Positions 9,516 to 18,060 of a DNA stretch of 64,000 nucleotides are shown here, in pieces. The stretch is from PNOJ01 sp016706845 (lineage in GTDB: Bacteria; Krumholzibacteriota; Krumholzibacteriia; LZORAL124-64-63): assembly GCA_016706845.1 (NCBI GenBank), contig JADJIV010000009.1, positions 62,001-126,000 on the forward strand. Direction: 5' to 3'. Position 1 is the stretch's first letter, and every line of letters starts with the position of its first letter. The position numbers were made by a program, and so were the translations under genes. The notes below the pieces were generated by a model. That model was not told the DNA's origin and searched no databases. It saw nothing but the letters and a program-made list of their open reading frames with translations.

Positions 9516-10676
9516 TCAGCCCAGTTCGGCCCGCAACGCCGTCACCAGCCGGTCGACGTCCCCGGTCGTGTTGTAGCCGTGGATCGAGATGCGCAGCCAG
9601 TCGCGGCCCGCGAAGCGGGTGACCGGCGCCTCGACCAGGTGATCGCGTCGCAGGGCGAGTTGCAAGGCCGTCGCGTCGACGCCCGCCGGCAGCGGCACGA
9701 CCGCCATCTGCAGCAGCCAGGGATCGGGCGGGCAGAGCGCCGGCAGGCGGACGACCTCCAGCAGGCGCGTGCGCGCCTCCAGCAGCAGCTCGCGGCAGCG
9801 CGCCCGCACCCGCGGCCAGTCGTGCTCGGCGAAGAAGTCCAGCGCCGCCGGCACCGCCAGGTAGGCCGACACGTCGCGCGTGCCGATCCACTCCTGCTCG
9901 TCGACGAAGCGGCTCGGGCCGGGTTGGTCGTCGTGCCAGCCCCAGCTCACGGCCAGGGGCTCGATCAGGTCCTGGCGGTCCCCGCGCACGTACAGCAACG
10001 CCGCGCCCTTGGGCGACATCAGCCACTTGTGGCAGTTGCCGACGTAGACGTCGGCGCCGAGGGCGTGCAGGTCCAGGTCGAGCTGCCCGGGCCCGTGGGC
10101 GCCGTCGACGACCGTGAAGATGCCCCGCTCGCGCGCCCGCGCGACCAGTTCCTCCACCGGCAGCCGCACGCCGCTGGTCGAGGTGATGTGGCTGACGAAG
10201 AACACGCGCGTGCGCCCGCTCACCCCGCCCCACACCGCCTCGACGACCGCCTGCGGGTCCTGCAGGGGCAGCGGCAGCGCCCGCGGCACGTACTTCGCAC
10301 CGGTCTTCCCGCCGACGAAGGTCCAGGTGCGGTCCATGGCGCCGTACTCGTGGTCGGTCGTGAGGATCTCGTCGCCGGGGTGCAGGTCCAGGGAGCGGGC
10401 CACGATGTTCAGGCCGGTGGTGGTGTTGGGCACGAACACGATCTCGTCGCGGTCGGCCCCCACGAAGGCGGCCAGGCGGGCGCGCGCGGCGGCCAGGCGG
10501 GCGGGCAGGTCGCGCTCGCGGGCCAGGAAGTCGACCGGCTCGGCCTCGAGCTCCCGCTGCAGGGCCTGGTAGACGTCGAAGACGGGCCGGGGGCAGGCCC
10601 CGAAGGACCCGTGATTCAGGAAGACGACGTCGTCGCGCAGCAGGAAGAGGCGACGCAGCTCGGTGGCGGTGGTCAT
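9516..10676 (-). CDS. Aminotransferase class V, isopenicillin-N-epimerase-like
   Basis: A 386-residue fold-type I PLP enzyme. FLNHGSFGACPRPVFD near 19-34 and NTTTGLNIVARSL near 84-96 match the isopenicillin N epimerase-like/CsdA-related group. The cofactor residues are visible: Asp191 and His194 in VVDGAHGPGQ, and the Schiff-base Lys217 in GNCHKWLMSPKG. C-terminal RISIHGYNTTGDVDRLV is also typical. Members act as epimerases, desulfurases or lyases and the reaction here is open. The start lies 4 bp after the hflX stop, so the two genes are probably one transcript. Confidence 0.85.
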   Translation of the reverse strand: MTTATELRRLFLLRDDVVFLNHGSFGACPRPVFDVYQALQRELEAEPVDFLARERDLPARLAAARARLAAFVGADRDEIVFVPNTTTGLNIVARSLDLHPGDEILTTDHEYGAMDRTWTFVGGKTGAKYVPRALPLPLQDPQAVVEAVWGGVSGRTRVFFVSHITSTSGVRLPVEELVARARERGIFTVVDGAHGPGQLDLDLHALGADVYVGNCHKWLMSPKGAALLYVRGDRQDLIEPLAVSWGWHDDQPGPSRFVDEQEWIGTRDVSAYLAVPAALDFFAEHDWPRVRARCRELLLEARTRLLEVVRLPALCPPDPWLLQMAVVPLPAGVDATALQLALRRDHLVEAPVTRFAGRDWLRISIHGYNTTGDVDRLVTALRAELG

Positions 10677-10680
10677 CCGG

Positions 10681-12183
10681 TCACTTTCCTTCGATCACCT
10701 TCACGCCGCTGTCGCGGCCCAGCAGGCGGTTGAGTTCCTCGTCCTTCAGGCGCACCGCCAGGCGCACGCCGTGCTCGCCGTGCTCCTCCTCCAGGACCGA
10801 GCCGGTGCGGTGGAAGACCGAGACCAGGTCCATCCGCGTGTACGGCACCTCCAGGCGCACGACCCGCTCGCCGGCCAGCAGGCGGGCCTCCACGGCCTCG
10901 CGCACCGCGGCGCAGCCGGCCGGATCCAGCGCGGAGACGAACAGGGCCCCCTCGTAGCGCCGGCCGAACTGGTTGCGCAGCGTCTCGGCGAGCTCGGCCG
11001 GCACGCGGTCCATCTTGTTGAAGACCATCAGGGTCGGCAGCCCGTCGGGCGCCAGCTCGCCCAGCACCTCGTCCACCGCGGCGATCGGGTGCTCGGGGTC
11101 GGGGTGCGAGGCGTCGACCACGTGCAGCAGCAGGTCGCTCTCGGCCACCTCCTGCAGCGTGGCCCGGAACGACTCGACCAGGTGGTGGGGCAGCCGCCGG
11201 ATGAAGCCGACGGTGTCCGACAGCAGGAACTGCCGCCGCTCGTCGATCTCCACGCGCCGGGTCGTGGCGTCCAGGGTGGCGAAGAGCTTGTCCTCGACCA
11301 GGACGCCGGCCCCGGTGATCCCGTTCATCAGGGTGGACTTGCCGGCGTTGGTGTAGCCGACCAGCGAGACCGCGAACTGCTCGCGGCGGCGGCGCGTCTG
11401 CACCTCGCGCGCCTCGTCGATCGCGATCAGCTCCTTCTTGAGGTGGGCCATGCGCAGCTTGACCAGGCGGCGGTCGGTCTCGAGCTGGGTCTCGCCGGGG
11501 CCGCGCGTGCCGATGCCGCCGGCCTGCCGCTCCAGGTGCGACCACAGCTTGACCAGGCGCGGCAGCTGGTACTGCAGCTGCGCCATCTCGACCTGCAGGC
11601 GGGCCTGCCGGGTGCGGGCGTGCATCGCGAAGATGTCCAGGATCAGCTCGGTGCGGTCGATGACCGAGACGTCGTCCTTCTTGTCGGCGGCGCTGCGGAC
11701 CCGGGTCTTGCGGACCGGCGCGCCGTCGGGCCCAGGCTCGGGCTCCTCCCACTTCTTCTTCTTGTCCTCTTTGTCCTTCTTGCCGCTCAGCTCCTTGGTC
11801 AGGTTGCGCCCCTGGGCCGGCGACAGCTCGTTGTCGAAGACCACCAGGTTGGCCCCGGTCGCCTCGACCACGGCGCGCAGCTCCTCGAGCTTGCCCTTGC
11901 CGATGAAGGTGCGGGCCTCGGGCTTCTCCCGCTTCTGGTGGACGGTCCCGACGACCAGCCCGCCGGCGGTGTCGACCAGCAGGCCCAGCTCGTGCAGGTC
12001 GGCGGGGCCGCCGATGGCAGTGCCGTAGTGCTCGGGCAGGTCGGCCCCGACCAGCACGACGCGCTGGCGGATCTCGGCCGTGGTTCCGTCGGGCTGGGGA
12101 GCGTGGTTCTCGTTCAGGTGGGGCCTCCAGGCTTCAAAATGCGACTTCGTGCACCATGCCCACAATCGTCTTACAGGGACCAA
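10681..12183 (-). CDS. hflX: GTPase HflX
   Basis: A ribosome-associated GTPase that splits or rescues stalled ribosomes. The N-terminal HflX domain ends in IGKGKLEELR and FDNELSPAQ. A coiled-coil linker with GTRGPGETQLE follows, then the G domain with G1 GYTNAGKST, G3 DTVGF and G4 NKMD. A highly charged insertion (about residues 130-165, rich in Lys/Glu, with KKDKEDKKKK) separates the N-terminal domain from the linker and is longer than usual. The start is uncertain: ATG 12183 has no good site. An in-frame CTG at 12117 has GGAGG exactly six bases upstream and gives a normal HflX N-terminus. It heads a pair with the class V aminotransferase. Confidence 0.92.
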   Translation of the reverse strand: MVPVRRLWAWCTKSHFEAWRPHLNENHAPQPDGTTAEIRQRVVLVGADLPEHYGTAIGGPADLHELGLLVDTAGGLVVGTVHQKREKPEARTFIGKGKLEELRAVVEATGANLVVFDNELSPAQGRNLTKELSGKKDKEDKKKKWEEPEPGPDGAPVRKTRVRSAADKKDDVSVIDRTELILDIFAMHARTRQARLQVEMAQLQYQLPRLVKLWSHLERQAGGIGTRGPGETQLETDRRLVKLRMAHLKKELIAIDEAREVQTRRRREQFAVSLVGYTNAGKSTLMNGITGAGVLVEDKLFATLDATTRRVEIDERRQFLLSDTVGFIRRLPHHLVESFRATLQEVAESDLLLHVVDASHPDPEHPIAAVDEVLGELAPDGLPTLMVFNKMDRVPAELAETLRNQFGRRYEGALFVSALDPAGCAAVREAVEARLLAGERVVRLEVPYTRMDLVSVFHRTGSVLEEEHGEHGVRLAVRLKDEELNRLLGRDSGVKVIEGK

Positions 12184-12210
12184 ACGTCCAGTTCGTGCTT
12201 GCAGGCGGGA

Positions 12211-12915
12211 TCACGCGCCGTCCCCGGCGTAGTACTGCGCCAGCCACCCGTGCAGCGGGGCCATGGCCTTGAAATGCCCCTGGCAGTGATCGAGCAGCTC
12301 CCGCGAGTGCAGCTCCGCCGGAATCGGCCCGTCGTGCCGCAGCCAGATGCTGTCGTGCTTCAGCAGTTCGGCCCGCGGGTGGTCCGCCGCGAACCCGGCC
12401 GGCACGCGCTTGTAGTGCTGGCCGCCCAGTTCGTACCCCTTGCGCCCGATCCGGGCCGTCAGCCTGGCGAGCGCGGCGCCGCTCACCGGATCGGCCACCG
12501 CCGCCCGCCAGGTCGCCAGCTCCTCCTTGTCGAAGACGTACTTGCCGACGTAGAGCTGCAGCTGCGGCGGCTCGAGGTGGAAGTAGAACCCCGGCCCCCA
12601 CTTCTTCTGGCCCTCCCAGAAGAAGATGCCCAGGTGCGTCTTGTAGGGCGACTTGTCCTTGCTGAAGCGCACGTCGCGGTGGATGCGGAAGATCGACCCC
12701 GAGCCGTCAATGCGGGGGTCGAACTGGATCTGCGGCGCCACGCGGCGCAGCCGCACACCCATCTCCACGACGAAGGCGCGCGCGGGGTCGAGCACCGCCT
12801 CCTGGTAGAGCGGCTTGTGCGCCAGGAACCAGTCGCGGTCGTTGTGGCGCGCCAGGTCCGCGAAGAAGCGGACGGCGGCCGGCGGAAAACCCGTGAAATG
12901 GTACTTCTCGATCAT
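12211..12915 (-). CDS. DUF2461 domain-containing protein
   Basis: A 234-residue protein of the DUF2461/TIGR02453 family. Diagnostic segments are FFADLARHNDRDWFLAHKPLY near 17-37, RIHRDVRFSKDKSPYKTH near 77-94, GFYFHLEPPQLQLYVGKY near 109-126, and the C-terminal KGYELGGQHYKRVPAGF. The family has no established function and no catalytic site is obvious. The start at 12915 has GGAG within the preceding 12 bases. It lies 27 bp upstream of the hflX ATG and may share its transcript. A palindromic repeat lies 40 bp upstream. Confidence 0.88.
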   Translation of the reverse strand: MIEKYHFTGFPPAAVRFFADLARHNDRDWFLAHKPLYQEAVLDPARAFVVEMGVRLRRVAPQIQFDPRIDGSGSIFRIHRDVRFSKDKSPYKTHLGIFFWEGQKKWGPGFYFHLEPPQLQLYVGKYVFDKEELATWRAAVADPVSGAALARLTARIGRKGYELGGQHYKRVPAGFAADHPRAELLKHDSIWLRHDGPIPAELHSRELLDHCQGHFKAMAPLHGWLAQYYAGDGA

Positions 12916-12950
12916 CGGTCCGCTCTCCTTGGGTGCCGGTCCGTCTCCGC

Positions 12951-12995
12951 CAATGCTGGAAAATTGAAAGTCGGAGTTTCAATTTTACCACAGCA
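12951..12995. repeat. Dispersed palindromic element, copy 1
   Basis: Perfect 10-bp arms AAAATTGAAA (12960-12969) and TTTCAATTTT (12977-12986) flank the 7-base loop GTCGGAG. The same arms, loop and some flanking bases (TGCTG before, ACC-x-CAG after) recur in opposite orientation at 44936-44976. This AT-rich sequence stands out from the GC-rich surroundings. It lies between the GNAT stop and the DUF2461 start. See the findings. Confidence 0.8.
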
Positions 12996-13028
12996 AGGCA
13001 AGCGCGCCCCCCCCAGCCATCGCGGGAC

Positions 13029-13610
13029 TCACCAGCCATTCAGGATCAGGCGGACCCGCTGTCGTCCACCATCGGGATTGCCGACCACCGCGAACCCCGC
13101 CTTGCGGAACAGCGACTGCGTGCCGGTCCAGGCGAAGGTGGGCACGTAGTTGCCCGCGGCATCGGGCTTCGACGGGTACCCCTCGACGATCCCCACCTTG
13201 CGCCGCTTCATCGCCTTGAGCGCGTGGTCGAGCAGCGCCGTGGCCACGCCCCGCCCGCGCTGGTCGCGCACGATGAAGAAGCAGGTGATCGACCAGACGC
13301 GCTCGGCGTCGTCGCACTTCAGGGTGCGGGCCCGGGCCAGCTTCGGGAACGACAGGCGCGGCCCGAAGGTGCACCAGCCCACCGGCCGCTCGCCGTCGAA
13401 GGCCAGCACGGCGTGGACGCTGCCGTCCGCGACGCCGGCGCGCAACCGCGCCTTGGCCGGGTCGCCCTTGATCTCGTCCCACTTCTCGCCGGGACCGACG
13501 CGCCAGGCCTGGCACCAGCAGCCGCCGCAGGCGCCCTTGGCGCCGAAGAGTTCCTCGACCTGGGGCCAGAGCGAGGGGGTCAGTTCACGGGTCGTGATGG
13601 TCTCCGGCAT
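13029..13610 (-). CDS. GNAT family N-acetyltransferase
   Basis: A 193-residue acetyl-CoA-dependent N-acyltransferase. The acetyl-CoA loop is visible as RDQRGRGVATALLDHAL near 110-126 (the Q/RxxGxG/A motif). It is preceded by strand beta-4 WSITCFFIV and followed by the C-terminal FRKAGFAVVGNP. N-terminal residues CGGCWCQAW near 27-35 are typical of a GNAT subfamily whose substrate is not known. The start at 13610 has GGGGAG eight bases upstream; the reading frame stays open to 13784, but that extension is AT-rich and lacks a site. An AT-rich upstream block probably holds the promoter. Confidence 0.87.
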   Translation of the reverse strand: MPETITTRELTPSLWPQVEELFGAKGACGGCWCQAWRVGPGEKWDEIKGDPAKARLRAGVADGSVHAVLAFDGERPVGWCTFGPRLSFPKLARARTLKCDDAERVWSITCFFIVRDQRGRGVATALLDHALKAMKRRKVGIVEGYPSKPDAAGNYVPTFAWTGTQSLFRKAGFAVVGNPDGGRQRVRLILNGW

Positions 13611-13649
13611 GATCCGCTCCCCTTTGACTGTCGCACGCGCTTGCCTGGC

Positions 13650-13700
13650 TTCCACCATATATATCTGTATATTATTACATATATACACATATATAGCCTT
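13650..13700 (-). promoter_or_regulatory. AT-rich block upstream of the GNAT gene
   Basis: About 50 bp of almost pure A/T with repeated TATATA steps lies between the antiporter stop and the GNAT start, in an otherwise roughly 70% GC window. Position and composition suggest a promoter or curved DNA. No single -35/-10 pair stands out. A similar block lies at 19275-19330. Confidence 0.4.
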
Positions 13701-13705
13701 CCAGA

Positions 13706-15727
13706 TCAGGATGCTGGCCCAGGCACCGGCCGCATCCCCTGGAGCAGCTCCCGCGCCGCCTTCGTCTGCTCCGGCTGACCCCACACCCAGAGCACGTCCC
13801 CCGCCTGCAGGACGTGGTCCGGCGGCGGGTTGCCCGTCAGCTCGTCGCCGCGCGCCACGGCCACGACGGTGGCGCCCGAACGCCCACGCAGATCCAGCTC
13901 GCGCAGGGTCAGCCCCGTGGCGGTGCAGGCCTCCCCGAGCGTCAGCTCTTCCAGGTCGGCCGCGGTCAGCAACGCCCCCATGGGAGCGACCGCCGGCGCC
14001 GCGTGCCCGCCCGCCACCAGCGAGGCGTACCGTTCCTGCCGGATGCGCACCTTGTCCCGTTCGATGACGCGGCCCGGCACCCCGAAGGCCGCCATGGCGG
14101 CGCCGGCCAGTTCCAGCGACGTCTCGAACTCCTCCGGCACCACCTCGTCGGCGCCGAGCCGGTGGAGCGCGTCGACCTCGCTCACGTACCGCGTGCGCAC
14201 CACGATCTTCAGCCGGGGCGCGGCGCTGCGCGCCACCGCCACGATCTGCCGCGTCGCCGACGGGTCGGCGATCGCCACCACGAGCACCCGCGCCCGGGCG
14301 ATCCCGGCGTGGGCCAGCACGTCGGGGCTGGCGGCGTCCCCGTAGAGCACCGGTTCGCCCCTCACGCGCGCGTCGCGCACGGTGTGCGGGTTCAGCTCCA
14401 GCACCAGGTAGGCGATGCCGCGTTCGCGCAGGACCCGCACCACGTTGTGGCCGTTGAGCCCGTGCCCGACCACCACGACGTGGTCCCGCAGCGCCGCCGC
14501 CGCCTCATCCGCGTCGCTCCCGGCACGCGACGGCCGGACCGCGAGCAGCCGCCGCAGCCAGGGCACGCTCTCGGTGTGCTCCGCCAGGCGGGGCGACAGC
14601 AGGGCCAGGAAGGGCGTCAGCAGCATCGTCAGCACCGACACGGCCAGGAAGCGCTGCATGAGCTCGCCGCCGATCAGCCCGTGCGCCGCCCCGGCCCCGG
14701 CCAGGATGAACGAGAACTCCCCGATCTGGGCCAGGGCCAGGCCGGTCAGCACCGCCGCGCGCACCCCGAAGCCGAAGGCCAGGGCCGTGGCGGTCATGAT
14801 CAGCGCCTTGACGACCAGCACCGCCACGCCCAGGCCGAGCGTGGCCAGCGGCTCGCGCAGCCAGATCGCGGGGTCCAACAGCATGCCGACCGAGACGAAG
14901 AACAGGCTGCCGAAGGCGTCGCGCAGGGGCACGATCTCGGCCAGCACCTGCTGGGCGTATTCCGAATCCGCCACCACGATGCCCGCCAGGAACGCGCCCA
15001 GCGCCAGCGACAGGCCTGCCAGGCTGCCGAGCCAGGCGGTACCGAGCACCGTCAGCAGCGTGGCCAGCACGAACAGTTCGCGGCTGCGGGCGCGCACGAC
15101 CTGCTCCAGCATCCGCGGGAACAGGAAGCGCGCGCAGACGACGATCGCCGCGACCATGGCGATCGACCAGACCAGCGAGGTCCCCGCCCGCCCCCACGAC
15201 AGCCCCTCGGTGCGCCCCAGCACCGGCAGCAGCAGCATCATGGGTACCACCGCGAGGTCCTGGAAGACCAGCACGCTCAGCCCCAGCCGCCCGTGCGGCG
15301 CGTCGGTCTCGCCCCGGTTCTCGAACATCTTCAGCACGATGGCCGTCGAGCTCAGGGCGAGCAGGCAGCCGAAGAACACGGCCTGCCCGGCCGGGTAGCC
15401 GAAGGCGGTCGCCGCAACCACGCCGGCCAGGACGGTCAGCCCCACCTGCATCCCGCCGGCCCCGAGGATCAGGGCGCGCAACCGCGCCAGCTCGTGCAGC
15501 GACAGCTTCAGGCCGATCCCGAACAGCAGCATCGCCACGCCGATCTCCGCCACGACCTCGATGCTCTCGTGCTCGCGCACCAGGCCCAGGCTGCCGGGGC
15601 CCAGCACCACGCCGGACAGCAGCAGGGCGGCGATCGTCGGCACGCCGGCGCGCCGCAGCGCGAACACGACGGCCAGCGACACGGCCAGCACGATGACCAG
15701 GTCGCGCAGGACCGGCAGTTGGGTCAT
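13706..15727 (-). CDS. CPA2 family cation:proton antiporter with TrkA-N and TrkA-C domains (KefB-like)
   Basis: A 673-residue monovalent cation/H+ antiporter. Residues 1-390 hold about 12-13 membrane helices of the Na+/H+ exchanger domain; LLLSGVVLGPGSLGL near 36-50 and GCLLALSSTAIVLKM near 119-133 are typical CPA2 motifs. A TrkA-N (RCK) domain starts near 415 with the Rossmann motif VVVGHGLNGHNV, and a TrkA-C domain near 590-665 contains PPPDHVLQAGDVLWVWG. The C-terminal domains probably gate transport in response to nucleotide or redox state. Bicistronic arrangement with the small secreted protein upstream is possible (25 bp gap). Confidence 0.9.
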   Translation of the reverse strand: MTQLPVLRDLVIVLAVSLAVVFALRRAGVPTIAALLLSGVVLGPGSLGLVREHESIEVVAEIGVAMLLFGIGLKLSLHELARLRALILGAGGMQVGLTVLAGVVAATAFGYPAGQAVFFGCLLALSSTAIVLKMFENRGETDAPHGRLGLSVLVFQDLAVVPMMLLLPVLGRTEGLSWGRAGTSLVWSIAMVAAIVVCARFLFPRMLEQVVRARSRELFVLATLLTVLGTAWLGSLAGLSLALGAFLAGIVVADSEYAQQVLAEIVPLRDAFGSLFFVSVGMLLDPAIWLREPLATLGLGVAVLVVKALIMTATALAFGFGVRAAVLTGLALAQIGEFSFILAGAGAAHGLIGGELMQRFLAVSVLTMLLTPFLALLSPRLAEHTESVPWLRRLLAVRPSRAGSDADEAAAALRDHVVVVGHGLNGHNVVRVLRERGIAYLVLELNPHTVRDARVRGEPVLYGDAASPDVLAHAGIARARVLVVAIADPSATRQIVAVARSAAPRLKIVVRTRYVSEVDALHRLGADEVVPEEFETSLELAGAAMAAFGVPGRVIERDKVRIRQERYASLVAGGHAAPAVAPMGALLTAADLEELTLGEACTATGLTLRELDLRGRSGATVVAVARGDELTGNPPPDHVLQAGDVLWVWGQPEQTKAARELLQGMRPVPGPAS

Positions 15728-15752
15728 GGGGCTCCTTCCGGGGCGCGGGCCG

Positions 15753-16223
15753 TCAGGGCTGGGATTCGCCCGTCTCCTCGACGATCCGCCAGACGCCGTC
15801 CGCCTGCGGGGCGATCCTCAGCGCGAGCGGGCTGCTGTACTGCTTGAGTTCCGAGTACCGCGTCGCGGTGATCGCGACCTCGCCCGTCGCCAGGACCTCG
15901 TACGCGACGTCGGTGTAGGCGCTGAGATCGCCGCGCTCCTTCGCCGTCGGCAGCGAAGCGACGAGCAGGGCCTTGTACCTGGCCCCCTCGAGCTTCATCT
16001 CGCGCACCTGGCCGGTAGGGTAGCGCCGGAGGTTGCGAACCGTCGCCGAATCGGCGTAGAGGTCCGCCACCGCCGGGTCGAACGCCCTCTCCAGCGTCAT
16101 GTACCGCTCGAAAAGCGCTTTCGCCGCGACGAGCCGGGCATTCGGCTCCTCACCGGCGGCCGCCGGCACGGACGGTGCGGCGAGGGCCAGCAGCAGGATC
16201 ATCGCCATGCAGCGTAGTTTCAT
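15753..16223 (-). CDS. Small exported protein, possible NTF2/SnoaL-like fold
   Basis: A 156-residue protein with a clear signal peptide (MKLRCMAMILLLALAAPSVPAAAG would be cut near residue 23-24; shown here only in outline as a basic start, Leu/Ala core and AAAG site). The mature part has an initial helix, then ATVRNLRRYP and closing strands VAITATRYSEL and GVWRIVEETGESQP. This pattern is seen in NTF2/SnoaL/DUF4440-type folds, but the match is only by eye. GGGAG lies eight bases before the ATG. It is 25 bp upstream of the antiporter start on the same strand. Confidence 0.65.
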   Translation of the reverse strand: MKLRCMAMILLLALAAPSVPAAAGEEPNARLVAAKALFERYMTLERAFDPAVADLYADSATVRNLRRYPTGQVREMKLEGARYKALLVASLPTAKERGDLSAYTDVAYEVLATGEVAITATRYSELKQYSSPLALRIAPQADGVWRIVEETGESQP

Positions 16224-16469
16224 ACGCTTCTCCCGTAACGTTAGAATCGTGCGACGGCCGGAAGCGGTGAAGCAGCCCCCTGTCCATAGCGGATTTGCTC
16301 CGCGGCGTCAACCGGCCCGCGTCCGCCGATGCCCCCTTGCCCCCGCCCCCCGCATGTGTGAGGATTCATGGAATTCCATGCAGGCCGCCGCGGCACGGCG
16401 GCGGCCGGAATCGCCATCCGAGCGCCGTGATCCCGCTTACGCCCCGGCGACCGCACGAGGACGCGCGCC

Positions 16470-18053
16470 ATGACCCGATCCCTCGCACTGGCCGGTCTGC
16501 TCGCCAGCATCCTGCTGGCGCCGGGGTGCGCCCCCGACACCTTGGAGCCCACGCCTTACGGTCCCGGAGACGGCTGGCGCGTCTTCCATCCCCTGCCTGG
16601 CGGCTACGACCTCCTCGCGGTCTGGGGCGTCTCGCCCGCCGACGTCTGGGCCGTCGGCGCCTACGGCCACATCGCGCACTGGAACGGGGAGACCGTGGTC
16701 GACGTGGACAGCCCGGTCGAGGAGCGGCTGACGGCTCTCGACGGCTGGGGGCCTGACGACGTCTACACCGCCGGCGGCGAGTTCCTCCTGCACTACGACG
16801 GCCGCTCCTGGCGCCTCGCGGACCGGTTCCCCGAAGAGACGATTCTGGACCTGCTCTGCGCGGCCGACGGGAGGCTGCACGTCGCCGGCACGTTCGGCCT
16901 GCGCATCCGCGACGGCGATGCCTGGCGGACCGTGGCCGGGCCGCGCCCCTCGAGCACGACGGTCTGGACGGCCGACGACGGCGCCGTGCGCGTCGGGGAC
17001 GGCTCGCGGATCTGGCGGGTGGCGGGCTGGACGGCGGTGCTGGAACAGGACCTGATCTACGGAATCGCCCAGCACGGCGACGGCGGCCTGGTCTGGACCG
17101 GCCGCTGGATCTACGGGCTGGGCCGCTGCGGGACCGACGGCCTGCTGGCCTGCGGCTACGGCGGCACCCTGATGGCCGGCACGCGCGGCGAAGAGAGCTA
17201 CGCCTGGAACGAGGCGTCCCGGGAGCCCGGGTACCGCCAATTCAACGCCCTGGACGGCACGGGCTGCGACGACATCTGGGCCGCCGAGTGGTACGGGCGC
17301 GTCCTGCACTTCGACGGCGACACCTGGACCCGCGAGTACACCTCCCTGCCATCCGACCGCGCCGTCGCCGACATCCAGGCGCTGGCCGGCGGCTGGGTCC
17401 TGGCCAGGGGCGGCGATGCGCTTTCCCTGCGGGAGCCGGGCTTCGGCTGGCGCGAGATCCCGTCGCCGGGCGCCGGGCTCAACCAGGCCTACGCCGTCGC
17501 GCCCGACAGCATCTTCGCCTCCACGGCCGCCGGCCTGAGGATCTGGAACGGCGCCGCCTGGCGCGACGCGGGCCTGACCGCCGGGACCGACTACGGCCTG
17601 GCCGTCACGTCCTCCGGGGCGCTGCACGCGCTGGTCGTCGACGGGGTGATCAGCCTGCGGCGCTGGGACGGCGCGTCGTTCGCGACGCTGGCCGAATTCC
17701 CGGGCCTGGCCGACGCCGAGCTGTGCGCGTCGCGCAGCGGCGAGACGCTCTGGGTCGGCGGCTACACCGCCGGCAACCCGCCCCGCACCACGGTGTACCG
17801 CTACGAGAACGGCGACCTGCGCCGTGTCAGCGACGGCATCTTGCTGCCGTCCTGGCTGCTCGGCATGACCGAACTGCGCGCCGACGACCTGTTCGTGCTG
17901 ACCGCCGAGCAGATCTGGCGGTACCACGACGACGCCTGGTCCCGCGAAACGGGCCTGCCTGTCGAGGAATACACGACGATCTGGAGCCACCCCGACTGTG
18001 GCGTTTTCGTCGAGGGCCATCCCACATTCTTCAAGGAATTTCCCGAGGAGTGA
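16470..18053 (+). CDS. Putative lipoprotein with beta-propeller-like repeats
   Basis: A 527-residue exported protein. The signal sequence LALAGLLASILLAPGC gives a plausible lipobox with Cys20. Downstream are repeats of about 45-50 residues carrying VWGVSPADVWAVGAYG, WGPDDVYTAGGE and GTGCDDIWAAEWYG, each followed by a 'hWNG/hYDGxxW' strand. This is the tryptophan-rich propeller pattern seen in Kelch/YVTN-like lipoproteins of FCB and Myxococcota-type bacteria. No catalytic motif is seen, and a surface binding role is the simplest guess. The stop is 7 bp before the next gene, whose RBS overlaps this gene's end, so the two are co-translated. Confidence 0.75.
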   Translation: MTRSLALAGLLASILLAPGCAPDTLEPTPYGPGDGWRVFHPLPGGYDLLAVWGVSPADVWAVGAYGHIAHWNGETVVDVDSPVEERLTALDGWGPDDVYTAGGEFLLHYDGRSWRLADRFPEETILDLLCAADGRLHVAGTFGLRIRDGDAWRTVAGPRPSSTTVWTADDGAVRVGDGSRIWRVAGWTAVLEQDLIYGIAQHGDGGLVWTGRWIYGLGRCGTDGLLACGYGGTLMAGTRGEESYAWNEASREPGYRQFNALDGTGCDDIWAAEWYGRVLHFDGDTWTREYTSLPSDRAVADIQALAGGWVLARGGDALSLREPGFGWREIPSPGAGLNQAYAVAPDSIFASTAAGLRIWNGAAWRDAGLTAGTDYGLAVTSSGALHALVVDGVISLRRWDGASFATLAEFPGLADAELCASRSGETLWVGGYTAGNPPRTTVYRYENGDLRRVSDGILLPSWLLGMTELRADDLFVLTAEQIWRYHDDAWSRETGLPVEEYTTIWSHPDCGVFVEGHPTFFKEFPEE

Positions 18054-18060
18054 CCACGCC

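Noticed and set aside
12960..12986. Possible CRISPR repeat because of ATTGAAA/TTTCAAT arms
   Set aside because: Only single isolated copies occur, with no spacers and no cas genes in the window.
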